A model generated the notes under the pieces. That model searched no databases. It worked only from the letters and a program-made list of their open reading frames with translations, and was not told where the DNA came from. 64,000 nt of DNA, taken from CAYSEW01 sp964430245. Its GTDB lineage: Bacteria > Bacteroidota > Bacteroidia > Flavobacteriales_D > Parvicellaceae. The translations under genes and the position numbers were made by a program. The first letter of the stretch is position 1. Each line of letters starts with the position of its first letter. The stretch is from NCBI GenBank assembly GCA_964430245.1, contig CAYSEW010000005.1, forward strand, positions 67,198 to 131,197. The letters are read 5' to 3'. Of this stretch, positions 43,346-52,310 are shown in pieces.

Positions 43346-44974
43346 TTATCCAAGGAATGGATAACGATAATCTTTTGCTGGTACTAAAGTTTCTTTAATA
43401 GTTCGTGGAGATACCCATCTTAAAAGATTCAAATACGAACCGGCTTTATCGTTGGTTCCTGACCCTCTTGCACCACCAAAAGGTTGCTGCCCTACAACTG
43501 CTCCTGTTGGTTTGTCGTTGATGTAAAAATTACCTGCTGCATTTTCCAACTTTTTCATGGCATGAACAATCGCGTATCTATCTTGAGAAAAAATAGCCCC
43601 AGTTAATGCATATTCGGAAGTAGAATCAACCAAATCTAAGGTAGCATCAAAATCATTTTGATCATAAACATAAATAGTAATTACAGGTCCAAAAATCTCT
43701 TCACACATCGTTCTAAACTTTGGATTGGTAGTAGTTACTACGGTTGGCTCTATAAAATAGCCTTTGGATTTATCATAATTTCCACCAGCAACGATTTCAG
43801 CATCATCCTGTTCTTTAATGTAGTCGATATACCCAGCAATTCTGTCAAATGCCACTTCAGAAATAACTGCATTAATAAAGTTGGATGGATCTTCAGTCGA
43901 CCCCATTTTAAACGAATTAACATCTTTCTTTACCTTTTCTATTACCTGATCTGCAATATTAGAAGGAAGGTAGGCTCTTGAGGCTGCAGAACATTTTTGT
44001 CCTTGGAATTCAAAAGCTCCTCTTGTGATTCCTGTTGCAACCTGCATTGGATCTGCAGAAGGATGTGCCACTACAAAATCTTTTCCACCAGTTTCACCAA
44101 CTATTCTTGGATACGATCTGTATTTGTCGATGTTATTGCCAATGGTTTTCCATAAATGCTTAAATACACCTGTTGATCCCGTAAAATGTAGACCAGCAAA
44201 TTCTGGATGGTTGAATACTACTTCACCCGCCTCAGGTCCGTCTGCAACTACCATATTAATAACCCCATCAGGTACTCCAGCTTCCTTGAATAACTTCATG
44301 ATAACTTGAGCTGAGTACATTTGGGATTCTGCAGGCTTCCAAACAACTACATTTCCCATCATAGCTGGTGCTGCACAGAGATTGGCTGCAATGGCTGTAA
44401 AGTTAAATGGAGTAATAGCGAAGATAAAGCCCTCTAAAGGTCTGTATTCTAGCCTATTAAGTATTCCGTCAGATGAATCTGGTTGCTCGTCATAGATTTG
44501 TTGTACATACGCAACATTGTATCTTAAAAAATCAATTAACTCACAGGCGGCATCTATCTCAGCCTGAAAAACATTTTTGGATTGACCAAGCATAGTAGCT
44601 GCATTCATTTCGTCTCTATAAGGGCCAGCCAAAAGATCGGCTGCTTTCAAGAAAATGGTAGAACGTTGTTCCCATGGCATATTTGCCCATTGTTCTCTGG
44701 CGGCAAGCGCACTATCTATGGCCTTTTGTACATGTTCTTTAGTTCCTATACTAAACATTCCTAGCGTGTGCTGGTGGTCATGCGGAGGAGACATCCTTAG
44801 CTTGGTGCTGGTCTCTACTTCTTCACTACCTATGTACAAAGGGACATGAATGGGCTCTTGATTATACATTTCTTTGTATTTACTCAGTAGGCTGTCTCTT
44901 TCTGGTGTACCTGGAGCATAGCTGTTCACTGGCTCGTTAGCAGGGTATGGCATGGCATAGATTCCTTTTGGCAT
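43346..44974 (-). CDS. pruA: L-glutamate gamma-semialdehyde dehydrogenase (1-pyrroline-5-carboxylate dehydrogenase)
   Basis: Oxidises glutamate-5-semialdehyde to glutamate with NAD+, the second step of proline breakdown. The ALDH fold shows FAITPFNFTAIAANL, FTGSTGVFKHLWK (NAD-binding helix start), VGETGGKDFVVAHP (general-base Glu), FEFQGQKCSAASRAYLP (nucleophile Cys) and EEIFGPVITIYVY. PTGAVVGQQPFGGARGSGTNDKAG at the end is typical of P5C dehydrogenases. Its 542 residues fit the single-function Bacteroidota enzyme, without the PutA proline-dehydrogenase domain. No proline dehydrogenase lies nearby. The gene starts a two-gene unit with the HAD phosphatase. Confidence 0.95.
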   Translation of the reverse strand: MPKGIYAMPYPANEPVNSYAPGTPERDSLLSKYKEMYNQEPIHVPLYIGSEEVETSTKLRMSPPHDHQHTLGMFSIGTKEHVQKAIDSALAAREQWANMPWEQRSTIFLKAADLLAGPYRDEMNAATMLGQSKNVFQAEIDAACELIDFLRYNVAYVQQIYDEQPDSSDGILNRLEYRPLEGFIFAITPFNFTAIAANLCAAPAMMGNVVVWKPAESQMYSAQVIMKLFKEAGVPDGVINMVVADGPEAGEVVFNHPEFAGLHFTGSTGVFKHLWKTIGNNIDKYRSYPRIVGETGGKDFVVAHPSADPMQVATGITRGAFEFQGQKCSAASRAYLPSNIADQVIEKVKKDVNSFKMGSTEDPSNFINAVISEVAFDRIAGYIDYIKEQDDAEIVAGGNYDKSKGYFIEPTVVTTTNPKFRTMCEEIFGPVITIYVYDQNDFDATLDLVDSTSEYALTGAIFSQDRYAIVHAMKKLENAAGNFYINDKPTGAVVGQQPFGGARGSGTNDKAGSYLNLLRWVSPRTIKETLVPAKDYRYPFLG

Positions 44975-45099
44975 GGTCTGTCTTTTTTAATTTTTCACGA
45001 ATTTATAATTTATATAGGATTATGCTTACTAATCGTAAAAATGTTTTGCTGTTTATAGCTGTTTGTATTATTTAAGAAGAAATTATCTACTTTTAGTAC

Positions 45100-47586
45100 A
45101 TGCAAAAACTCTTTTCGTTTTTCATAGTACTTTTTATTGGGTGTAATACAATAGCCCAAGTAAACCTCGATTCCTTATGGAATGTCTGGAACGATGAAAG
45201 CCAGGCAGATACCAACCGCTTAAAAGCAATGCATAATATTGCCTGGGATGGATATTTGTTTTCTCAGCCCGACAGCGCTTTTTATTTTGCGCAGATGAAG
45301 TATGATTTTGCAGAATCTGTTAATAATAAAAATCATATGGCAACTGCTTTGAATACTCAAGGAGCTTCTTTTTTCTATCGAGGGGATTATTCCAAAGCTA
45401 TAGACTATTATGCTAAATGCTTAAAAATACACAAGAAATTAGGTCATAAAAAAAACATTGCTTCCACCTTAAATAATATGGGAGTTATTCATGAATATCA
45501 AGGCGATTACAACAAAGCAATAAACTATTACACTAAGAGCTTAAAAGTTTTTGAGGAGCTTCAAAGTAAAACAAACATTGCTGGGACTTTAAGTAACATT
45601 GGGAATATTTATAAAAACAAAGGAGATTATGTCAAAGCCTTAGAATATTATACCAGAAGCTTAAAAATTAGAGAGGAAATAGGAGAAGAAAGAGGTATTG
45701 CGGCTTCTTTACTTAACATTGGGATTATTTATTGGGAGCAAGGTGATTATAGCATAGCCATGGAATATCACACCAAAAGTTTTAAATTATATAATGAAAT
45801 AGGAGATAAAAATGGCAGTGCTACTTCTTTACACAACATTGGGAAATCTTATAAAAGCCAAGGAGATTACGTCAAATCCTTAGAATATTATACCAGAAGC
45901 TTAAAAATTAGAGAGGAAATAGGAGATAAAAATGGTGTTGCTGAATCCTTACTTAATATTGGAGATGTTTATAAAAAAAACATAGATTTTGAAAAAGCAT
46001 TTGAATATTTGAACAGAAGCTTATCTATCTATACAGAAATTGAAAATAAAGAAGGTATTGCATTTTGCTTAAATTTAATGGGTTTAATTCATGAAAATAA
46101 AGGCGCTTTTATTGAGGCCTTAAATTGTTACAACAAATGTCTGGTTATTCATCAAGATCTTGGAAATCTTAAAGGATTAGCAAATACATATAATAACCTG
46201 GGAGTTTTGTGCAAAGCACAAAAGAAATTTGATTTAGCGGTCGATTTTTACATGAAAAGTTTAAAGATCTGTGAAGAAATTGGAGTTAGAACTTTAACCA
46301 GCAATGTTCTGGGGAATATTGCCATGCTTAAATACCTTCAAAACAATTACCAGCAAGCAGAAAAGTATGCTCAAAGAAGCTTGGTCATATCAAATGAGTT
46401 GATTGCACTTGAAAGGATAGAGTTCAACAGTAATTTACTTTATCTTATTTACAAAAAAACAGCCAATGATTCCAAGGCGTTGGAAATGCTGGAGCTTTAT
46501 AATAAAACAAATGATACGTTGTCCAAAATGGACTTAAAAGACTTACTATTAAAAGAGAAGGTTAAGCAAGAATATGAGTTAAAAATATATAAAGACAGTA
46601 TAGATAACCTAATAGAAATAAATGCTAAAAATGAAAAAATAGCCAAATCAGATGCAGAGCTTAAAAGCAAAAGGGACCAGCAGCTATTTTTATTGATAGG
46701 ATTAGGAATAGTATTGTTGTTTTCTATGTTTATTTATAATCGATTCAGAGTTACCAACCGTCAGAAAAAGGTGATACAACATCAGCATCAGAGATTAAAA
46801 CAAAATCATGTAGAGTTGGAAGAAGCTCACAAGGACATAACAGATAGTATAGTTTATGCCAAACGTATCCAGGATGCTACCTTAACTTCTAAAACTTATA
46901 TCAATGATGTACTTCCTCAAAGCTTTATTTACTTTAACCCCAAAGATTTAGTAAGTGGAGATTTTTATTGGGTTTTCAGCAATAATGAGCATGTGTTTTT
47001 TACTGTGGCCGATTGCACAGGACATGGAGTTCCAGGAGCCTTTATGAGCATGATTGGAAATTCATTACTGAATGAAATGATCATTGAAAACAATATCCAA
47101 GATACAAACCTTATAATGGATCGAGTTAGTGATAAGGTAAAAGAATCACTTGATCAAAAGGGTGAGCAAGGGGAATCTAGAGATGGCATGGATATGATGT
47201 TGTGTAAGTTGAATAAGAAAACAAATGAATTAATGTATACTGGAGCAAAAAATCCATTGTATTTAATTAGGGAAGGAGAGGTAATAGAATATAAGGGAGA
47301 CAAAAGACCTGTAGGTTATTACACGGCCGAAAATGTCTTGTTTACCAGTAATAAGATCAGCTTGAAAAAGAACGATATTATTTATTTATTTTCTGATGGA
47401 TTCTCCGATCAATTTGGAGGTGAAACTGCTAAAAAATACAAAGCCGCCAACTTCAAACGCTTTTTACTTTCTATTTATGATAAAGACGTGGATTTGCAAC
47501 AACAATTGTTAAGTGATGAATTCGATCGTTGGAAGGGAGAACTAGAACAAATAGACGATGTTTGTGTGATGGGAGTGAGGGTGTAA
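45100..47586 (+). CDS. TPR sensor protein with SpoIIE-type phosphatase domain
   Basis: An 828-residue membrane protein. A signal peptide (MQKLFSFFIVLFIGCNTIAQ) is followed by about nine tetratricopeptide units of exactly 40 residues (residues 70-440), a coiled coil, and a single membrane span near 527-548 (FLLIGLGIVLLFSMFIYN). A second coiled coil (HQHQRLKQNHVELEEAHKD) leads to the SpoIIE phosphatase (about 590-828) with PKDLVSGDFYW, DCTGHGVPGAFMSMIG, RDGMDMMLCK and YLFSDGFSDQFGG. The output domain closely resembles the one at 1057-4383, so both probably feed a partner-switching pathway. The TPR part would face the periplasm and bind proteins or cell-wall fragments. No kinase or STAS partner is found in this window. 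Confidence 0.88.
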   Translation: MQKLFSFFIVLFIGCNTIAQVNLDSLWNVWNDESQADTNRLKAMHNIAWDGYLFSQPDSAFYFAQMKYDFAESVNNKNHMATALNTQGASFFYRGDYSKAIDYYAKCLKIHKKLGHKKNIASTLNNMGVIHEYQGDYNKAINYYTKSLKVFEELQSKTNIAGTLSNIGNIYKNKGDYVKALEYYTRSLKIREEIGEERGIAASLLNIGIIYWEQGDYSIAMEYHTKSFKLYNEIGDKNGSATSLHNIGKSYKSQGDYVKSLEYYTRSLKIREEIGDKNGVAESLLNIGDVYKKNIDFEKAFEYLNRSLSIYTEIENKEGIAFCLNLMGLIHENKGAFIEALNCYNKCLVIHQDLGNLKGLANTYNNLGVLCKAQKKFDLAVDFYMKSLKICEEIGVRTLTSNVLGNIAMLKYLQNNYQQAEKYAQRSLVISNELIALERIEFNSNLLYLIYKKTANDSKALEMLELYNKTNDTLSKMDLKDLLLKEKVKQEYELKIYKDSIDNLIEINAKNEKIAKSDAELKSKRDQQLFLLIGLGIVLLFSMFIYNRFRVTNRQKKVIQHQHQRLKQNHVELEEAHKDITDSIVYAKRIQDATLTSKTYINDVLPQSFIYFNPKDLVSGDFYWVFSNNEHVFFTVADCTGHGVPGAFMSMIGNSLLNEMIIENNIQDTNLIMDRVSDKVKESLDQKGEQGESRDGMDMMLCKLNKKTNELMYTGAKNPLYLIREGEVIEYKGDKRPVGYYTAENVLFTSNKISLKKNDIIYLFSDGFSDQFGGETAKKYKAANFKRFLLSIYDKDVDLQQQLLSDEFDRWKGELEQIDDVCVMGVRV
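45361..46320 (+). repeat. Tandem 120-bp (40-codon) TPR repeats within the SpoIIE protein gene
   Basis: The unit is exactly 120 bp long and stays in register for at least seven copies. Two units, 45621-45686 and 45861-45926, differ by only two bases over 66 bp although the unit between them has diverged, which suggests a recent two-unit duplication or gene conversion. Confidence 0.85.
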
Positions 47587-47622
47587 GTTTTAATTTATCT
47601 TTACAGTATTCAATATTTAATT

Positions 47623-48795
47623 GTGTCTAATAGTCCATTAGCAAATACCACTCCCTATCCAATGGGAATAGATGTAGATAGAGCAGAGGGTATCTATATA
47701 TATGATAAAAATGATAAAAAGTATTTAGACCTTATCTCGGGCATAGCCGTATCTAATTTAGGACACAATCATCCAAAGATCAAAGAAGCTATCAAACAGC
47801 AGGTAGATCAACATCTTCATGTTATGGTTTATGGAGAATATAAACAGTCTGTTCAGATTAAGTTGGCCAGTAAGCTATGCAATTTATTGCCTGATGGCTT
47901 GGATGTGCTTTATCCTGTTAATTCAGGCACAGAGGCCAATGAGGCTGCTTTAAAACTAGCCAAAAGAGTTACAGGAAGAACAGAACTGATCTCTTTTAAG
48001 GGGGCCTACCATGGTTCAACACATGGTTCTTTAAGTGTTAGCGGTAATGAAGAAAAGAAAAGTGCATTTGAGCCCTTACTCCCAGAAGTAAGGTTACTTG
48101 ATTTTAATAGTGTTGAGCAGCTTAATACGATCTCAACAAAGACTGCTGCTGTGATCATCGAACCCATTCAGGGGGATGCTGGAGTGCGTATTCCATCCAA
48201 TGAATTTATGCTTGCGCTTAGAAATAGATGTGATGAAGTAGGTACACTTCTAATTTTTGATGAGATCCAGACAGGGTTTGGAAGAACTGGGAAATTGTTT
48301 GCTTTTGATCATTTTAATGTTGTACCTGATATTCTAACCATAGGTAAAGCTTTTGGAGGCGGAATGCCTATTGGTGGATTTGTTTCTTCTAAAGAGAATA
48401 TGGAGCAGCTAACCCATTCCCCAAAGCTCGGACACATTACTACTTTTGGAGGGCATCCTGTATGCTGTGCGGCAGCATTGGCCAGTTTGGAAATTATAGC
48501 AAATGATAGCTTATTGGAACAAGTTGAGGCAAAAGGTCAATTGTTTGAAGAGCTACTACAACATGCTTTAATTAAAGAGATAAGAAGAAAGGGATTGTTC
48601 TTTGCCATTGAAATGGAAAATGCCGAATTGGTACAAAAAATAGTGGAAAGGTGCAAAGAAAGGGGAGTGCTCACTTTTTGGTTTTTATCTAATCCGCAAA
48701 GCTTCCGCATTGCTCCACCTTTGATCATTAACGAAGATGAGATCAGAGAATCTTGTAATAATATATTGTCAGTTATGAATGATGTCGATATTTAG
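47623..48795 (+). CDS. Class III PLP aminotransferase (acetylornithine/aspartate family)
   Basis: A 390-residue PLP-dependent class III aminotransferase. Family marks are LDLISGIAVSNLGHNHPKI, YPVNSGTEANEAALKLA, FKGAYHGSTHGSLS, LIFDEIQTGFGRTG (Asp that holds PLP), the Lys-containing TIGKAFGGGMPIGGF and THSPKLGHITTFGGHPVC. It is the type annotated in Bacteroidota as an aspartate/ornithine family aminotransferase; ArgD-like, but a lysine or GABA role cannot be excluded. It has a GTG start at 47623 with no upstream ATG in frame after the preceding stop. Its neighbours do not show an arginine operon. Confidence 0.85.
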   Translation: MSNSPLANTTPYPMGIDVDRAEGIYIYDKNDKKYLDLISGIAVSNLGHNHPKIKEAIKQQVDQHLHVMVYGEYKQSVQIKLASKLCNLLPDGLDVLYPVNSGTEANEAALKLAKRVTGRTELISFKGAYHGSTHGSLSVSGNEEKKSAFEPLLPEVRLLDFNSVEQLNTISTKTAAVIIEPIQGDAGVRIPSNEFMLALRNRCDEVGTLLIFDEIQTGFGRTGKLFAFDHFNVVPDILTIGKAFGGGMPIGGFVSSKENMEQLTHSPKLGHITTFGGHPVCCAAALASLEIIANDSLLEQVEAKGQLFEELLQHALIKEIRRKGLFFAIEMENAELVQKIVERCKERGVLTFWFLSNPQSFRIAPPLIINEDEIRESCNNILSVMNDVDI

Positions 48796-48797
48796 TT

Positions 48798-50060
48798 TTA
48801 CCAAGTTTGATCCACTATTTTTTTGAATTCATCTTTTGTAGATGTTTCGTATTTAAGATCGGTGATAAATGTGTCTTCTCCAGTTTTAATATCTGCTATT
48901 GCCCAATGTATGTGTGTCTTATTGATGATTTTATAAACTAGTAAATTAGTTTCTTTTCCCTTAGGAATATCCTTAAAAAATGCTTTTGAGTTTTCGGAAT
49001 TCGTGAAATAGCCCGGGAGGATCGATTTTATATCTAAGAATATTAATCGAACATAGGTGCTATCAGTTGGTTTTTGAAGGTCTACTAATAGCTCTGTAGT
49101 AGGTCCTTCATTAACAAAAGCATCGCAATTGATCCAGCCTAGCTTATCGGTTAAAACTGACAATCCTTCACCTCCACCTTCCATTTCGTCATTAAAATAA
49201 AATTCACTTGAATTCAGCTCTGCTTTAATGTCTTTATCTAAAGTCCAGTCTATGATGTTGTCTTTTTCTTTTCCAAAGAAAACACCAAAAGATTCATTGA
49301 TGGTAAAAAAATTAATGTGCGCTTTTGTTCCTTTTTTCAATGGAAGTTCTTTGCCATTACAATAAGCCATAATATGGATCATTCCTCCAGTCATTAATGT
49401 TTTGTCTCCGCTGGTAGTGGTTAGACCAGCCAACAACATTTCGGAAGGAGTAAAAAATTCTTTTAATTCAATTTTAATCTCTTCACAATCGCAATTGAAA
49501 GAATTAGCAGGAATATAAATTTGAGTATATCTACCATATAGATATACGGGTTCATCTTTATTGAAAATTCTTCTTGTAACTCCGTTAATTGTATCATTAA
49601 TGTAGCCAGATGCCACTAAATTTCCACTTTTTGTAATTACTAGTTGATAATAACCCTTTCTGGAAGTAAGTTTTTTCATGTTTTCTTGTGTCCAGGTAAC
49701 TCCTGTTAAAGGGAAACCATCCTCCTTTTTTCCTTTTATTTCAAAAGGAATAAATTGCAACAATAGATCATAGGGCTCTACTGCAAGAGAATCTTTATAG
49801 AAATCAGCAAGCTTTTTTATCCTAACTCTGCTATAATTAATTTTATCTCTTTCAGTAAATTTTTTTTGTTCTTTCTTTGTTAATACATTAATTATGATCT
49901 CATGGTTATATTTAAGTTCTCTATAAAGTTTTCTAGCTTGTTCAGATATTTCAGCTGTAAATACAACAGATTTTTCATCGAATTTGATAGTTTCCTGAGA
50001 GATGGTTGGATTAATAAAACATATTAAAACAAAACAATAAATAGTAAATATTATTTTCAT
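48798..50060 (-). CDS. Exported protein of unknown function
   Basis: A 420-residue protein that I do not recognise. A signal peptide (MKIIFTIYCFVLICFINPTISQ) precedes a mostly beta protein. The N-terminal 70 residues are helical and charged (SEQARKLYRELKYNHEIIINVL). There is a run of short strands (YYQLVITKSGNLVASGYIND, LYGRYTQIYIPANSF) and a short Cys pair (NCDCEEIKI), which may be structural or bind a metal. No active-site motif is evident. It ends 2 bp from the convergent aminotransferase gene and begins 139 bp from the divergent SPOR-protein gene. Confidence 0.6.
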   Translation of the reverse strand: MKIIFTIYCFVLICFINPTISQETIKFDEKSVVFTAEISEQARKLYRELKYNHEIIINVLTKKEQKKFTERDKINYSRVRIKKLADFYKDSLAVEPYDLLLQFIPFEIKGKKEDGFPLTGVTWTQENMKKLTSRKGYYQLVITKSGNLVASGYINDTINGVTRRIFNKDEPVYLYGRYTQIYIPANSFNCDCEEIKIELKEFFTPSEMLLAGLTTTSGDKTLMTGGMIHIMAYCNGKELPLKKGTKAHINFFTINESFGVFFGKEKDNIIDWTLDKDIKAELNSSEFYFNDEMEGGGEGLSVLTDKLGWINCDAFVNEGPTTELLVDLQKPTDSTYVRLIFLDIKSILPGYFTNSENSKAFFKDIPKGKETNLLVYKIINKTHIHWAIADIKTGEDTFITDLKYETSTKDEFKKIVDQTW

Positions 50061-50199
50061 AATTGTTTTTTGGTTTACAATATTATAATGTTAGATTTAT
50101 ATAAAGGAACCAATTCTATTGGAAATCTTTTATTTTAATAAATAGTTTATTTTAAATTTCACCCCTAATGTTTTATATAATTGATCTTAATACAATAAT

Positions 50200-51666
50200 A
50201 TGAATGCTGAATTTTTAATGTTGGTGGATAAAGTAAAAACAGTTGCTATTCCAGATATAGGTGCTGTTGTTAAAATGGGTAAAAAATATACTTTTAATCA
50301 CTTTCTTAAATTTAATGATGGTCGTTTTTCTAAACATATTCAGGAAACAGGTATTTCGAAGGAAGAGGCAGATCAAAAAGTAGTTGAATGGGTGTCATCT
50401 ATTAATGAAAGTTTACAAAGTCAAGGAAGCTATGTTTTTGAAGGAATGGGAGCGCTTTATTTGGAAGGTGATGGAAAATACCGTTGGGAACAAGAAATAA
50501 TTTCAAAAAAATCTTCTTTAGCAAACACAATTAATGAAGAACCAAAAGAGGAAATTATAAACACTGTAAATGAAATAGAGGAGGAACCCTCCTTAAATGT
50601 TGTACTTCCACAATACGAAAGTGGCTATTTATCAACCCATTTTGATGTTACAAGAGCAAAGGATGAGATTAAAAGGATAGATAATATTGAAGAGCTAACT
50701 GAATTTACTAAAAATGATAAAAGAGCAACAGTAATTTCAGCAGTAGAAAAACAGAAAAAAAAGCTCAATGAAATCCCTACGCCTTCTATTCAATTAGAAG
50801 AGAAAGAGAAAGAGAAAGAGAAAGAGAAAGAGAAAGAGAAAGAGAAAGAAGAACCTTTAGATAAAGAAGTCAAAGATCAGGTAGAAAAAGAAAGTAAGAT
50901 CTTAGAGACCATTATAGAAAAAGAAGCATTAGAAAAAGAAAATAATGTAAAAGAGGATAATTTAACAGAAGCGCCTCCTAAGTTTAAGCTAGATAAGGAA
51001 ATAGAAGGAAAGCAAGAAGAAGAAGCTACTGTTCCTCAAACTAACGATAAGAAAAGACCTTTAAATCAAGAAAAAGCACCTCCTAGAAAGAAAAGAAAGT
51101 TGTTTTTAGTTGCAATGCTTTTAATTATTTCTGGTACTGTTATTATTGGGGTAATAAAATACGATCAGTTCAAGCAATATTTTTTCAGTAAGGTTGAGGA
51201 TACAAAAAAAGAAATAGCTGATAAAAGTGAAGCATTAAAACCTGATGCTATGGATAATGTAGATCAGGATGTTGTAATTGAAAAAGATGATTCAAGAGCT
51301 TTAGTTAATTCTAATGATGAAGAATTGGATGAAAATAATGAGTCAATTGTAAATTCTTCCGACAATGTGTCTACTGGTATTGATGAAACTAATAATGCTA
51401 TTATTTCTGAAAATATAACTACTAACAATAATGTAGATGAAAATATAGATAATGATTCATTCCATATAATAGTAGGGTCTTTTAATGTTGAATCTAATGC
51501 CGACAATTTTTTAGCAACTAAATTAAAGGAAGGATATAGTAAAAGTGCTGTTTTTAGTGGTCCTAAAAATAAATTCTATGTTAAAATTAACTCTTACTCT
51601 TCTAAAAGTGAGGCAATTAAAGCGCTTTCGGCTTATGATTTAGATGCTTGGGTTTTAAAGTTTTAG
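50200..51666 (+). CDS. HU-CCDC81-like / SPOR-domain membrane protein
   Basis: A 488-residue inner-membrane protein. Residues 1-100 look like the bacterial HU-CCDC81-type domain (DKVKTVAIPDIGAVVKMGKKYTFNHFLKFNDG, SYVFEGMGALYLEGDGKYRWEQE). A low-complexity acidic-basic linker holds an (EK)8 run near residue 200-217. One membrane span lies at about 300-323 (LFLVAMLLIISGTVIIGVI) and a C-terminal SPOR domain at about 415-488 (DSFHIIVGSFNVESNADNFLATKLKEGYSK) would bind denuded peptidoglycan at division sites. The arrangement links a nucleoid-like cytoplasmic domain to the septum. The gene has no close partner and its promoter is not clear. Confidence 0.78.
   Translation: MNAEFLMLVDKVKTVAIPDIGAVVKMGKKYTFNHFLKFNDGRFSKHIQETGISKEEADQKVVEWVSSINESLQSQGSYVFEGMGALYLEGDGKYRWEQEIISKKSSLANTINEEPKEEIINTVNEIEEEPSLNVVLPQYESGYLSTHFDVTRAKDEIKRIDNIEELTEFTKNDKRATVISAVEKQKKKLNEIPTPSIQLEEKEKEKEKEKEKEKEKEEPLDKEVKDQVEKESKILETIIEKEALEKENNVKEDNLTEAPPKFKLDKEIEGKQEEEATVPQTNDKKRPLNQEKAPPRKKRKLFLVAMLLIISGTVIIGVIKYDQFKQYFFSKVEDTKKEIADKSEALKPDAMDNVDQDVVIEKDDSRALVNSNDEELDENNESIVNSSDNVSTGIDETNNAIISENITTNNNVDENIDNDSFHIIVGSFNVESNADNFLATKLKEGYSKSAVFSGPKNKFYVKINSYSSKSEAIKALSAYDLDAWVLKF
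50800..50847 (+). repeat. (GAGAAA)8 hexanucleotide repeat
   Basis: Eight perfect copies of GAGAAA in frame encode (Glu-Lys)8 in the linker of the SPOR protein. Because the unit is six bases, gain or loss of copies changes only the linker length. Confidence 0.95.
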
Positions 51667-51791
51667 TTGGTAAATAAATGACTATTTGTTTGGTTTTTTG
51701 ATTTTATATTTTGTATCTTTAAGTATATACCTAGTATTTATTTTACAAATTATATCATATACTATTCTAAAACCCTAAATCTATTTATATC

Positions 51792-52217
51792 ATGACAACT
51801 TTAATTTTTACCCTAATTTTTCTTGTTGCAAATCCTACTATAAGTAATGTGACAGACTATGATCAAGATGAGTATAATGTAAATTATTCTAAAGTAAAAG
51901 TGATTGTCTTAGAAAAGAATGTGCCATTAGAAGGTGTTTTTGTTAAGATCACTCAAGGAAATATGCATCTTGGCGAAACTTTAACAGATGAAAATGGACA
52001 AGCAATAATTCTTTGTAAACATCTTTCTGAAGATAATAAAGAAGTTGAGATTAATGCTACTAAGGATGGATACCAACCAGTTCACATTCATGGTAGTTTA
52101 ATTACTTCATTAACTGATTATAAATTTAATCTAACTAAAGATGGAGAGATGGCTCCTCAGTCAAATGACCTGAATTTTCAGATAGAATATGAGTCGTTAC
52201 ATGCAGAATTGGATTAA
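51792..52217 (+). CDS. Small exported protein with Ig-like (carboxypeptidase-regulatory-like) fold
   Basis: A 141-residue protein of unknown function. It starts with a signal peptide (MTTLIFTLIFLVANPTIS). The mature part has a beta pattern with KVKVIVLEKNVPLEGVFVKIT, LGETLTDENGQAIILCKHL and EINATKDGYQPVHIHG, close to the CarboxypepD_reg-like repeats used by many Bacteroidota outer membrane proteins, but here as a free protein with no barrel. It is not in an obvious operon. Confidence 0.6.
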   Translation: MTTLIFTLIFLVANPTISNVTDYDQDEYNVNYSKVKVIVLEKNVPLEGVFVKITQGNMHLGETLTDENGQAIILCKHLSEDNKEVEINATKDGYQPVHIHGSLITSLTDYKFNLTKDGEMAPQSNDLNFQIEYESLHAELD

Positions 52218-52279
52218 TATTTAATTTGACTCTTTATCTAAGCAATTATTCTTTTAATTAATCAAGATTTTTTATAATA

Positions 52280-52309
52280 TTGATATAGTATAAATCTAAT
52301 CTATATCAA
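52280..52309 (+). promoter_or_regulatory. 30-bp inverted repeat abutting the start codon of the next gene
   Basis: TTGATATAG-N12-CTATATCAA is a perfect 9-bp dyad ending one base before the ATG at 52311. It may act as an operator, or as an RNA hairpin that would mask the translation start. Confidence 0.45.
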
Positions 52310-52310
52310 A

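Noticed and set aside
44025..44309. Plus-strand open frame inside pruA
   Set aside because: A shadow of the well-supported aldehyde dehydrogenase; composition gives no membrane or signal pattern.
45361..46320. CRISPR-like array from the regular 120-bp repeats
   Set aside because: The repeats are coding TPR units in one open frame with no spacer pattern.
50110..50122. CCAAT-TCT-ATTGG dyad between divergent genes
   Set aside because: Five-bp arms only and no promoter box beside it.
50800..50847. Phase-variation switch by the GAGAAA repeat
   Set aside because: Unit length is a multiple of three, so slippage cannot shift the frame.
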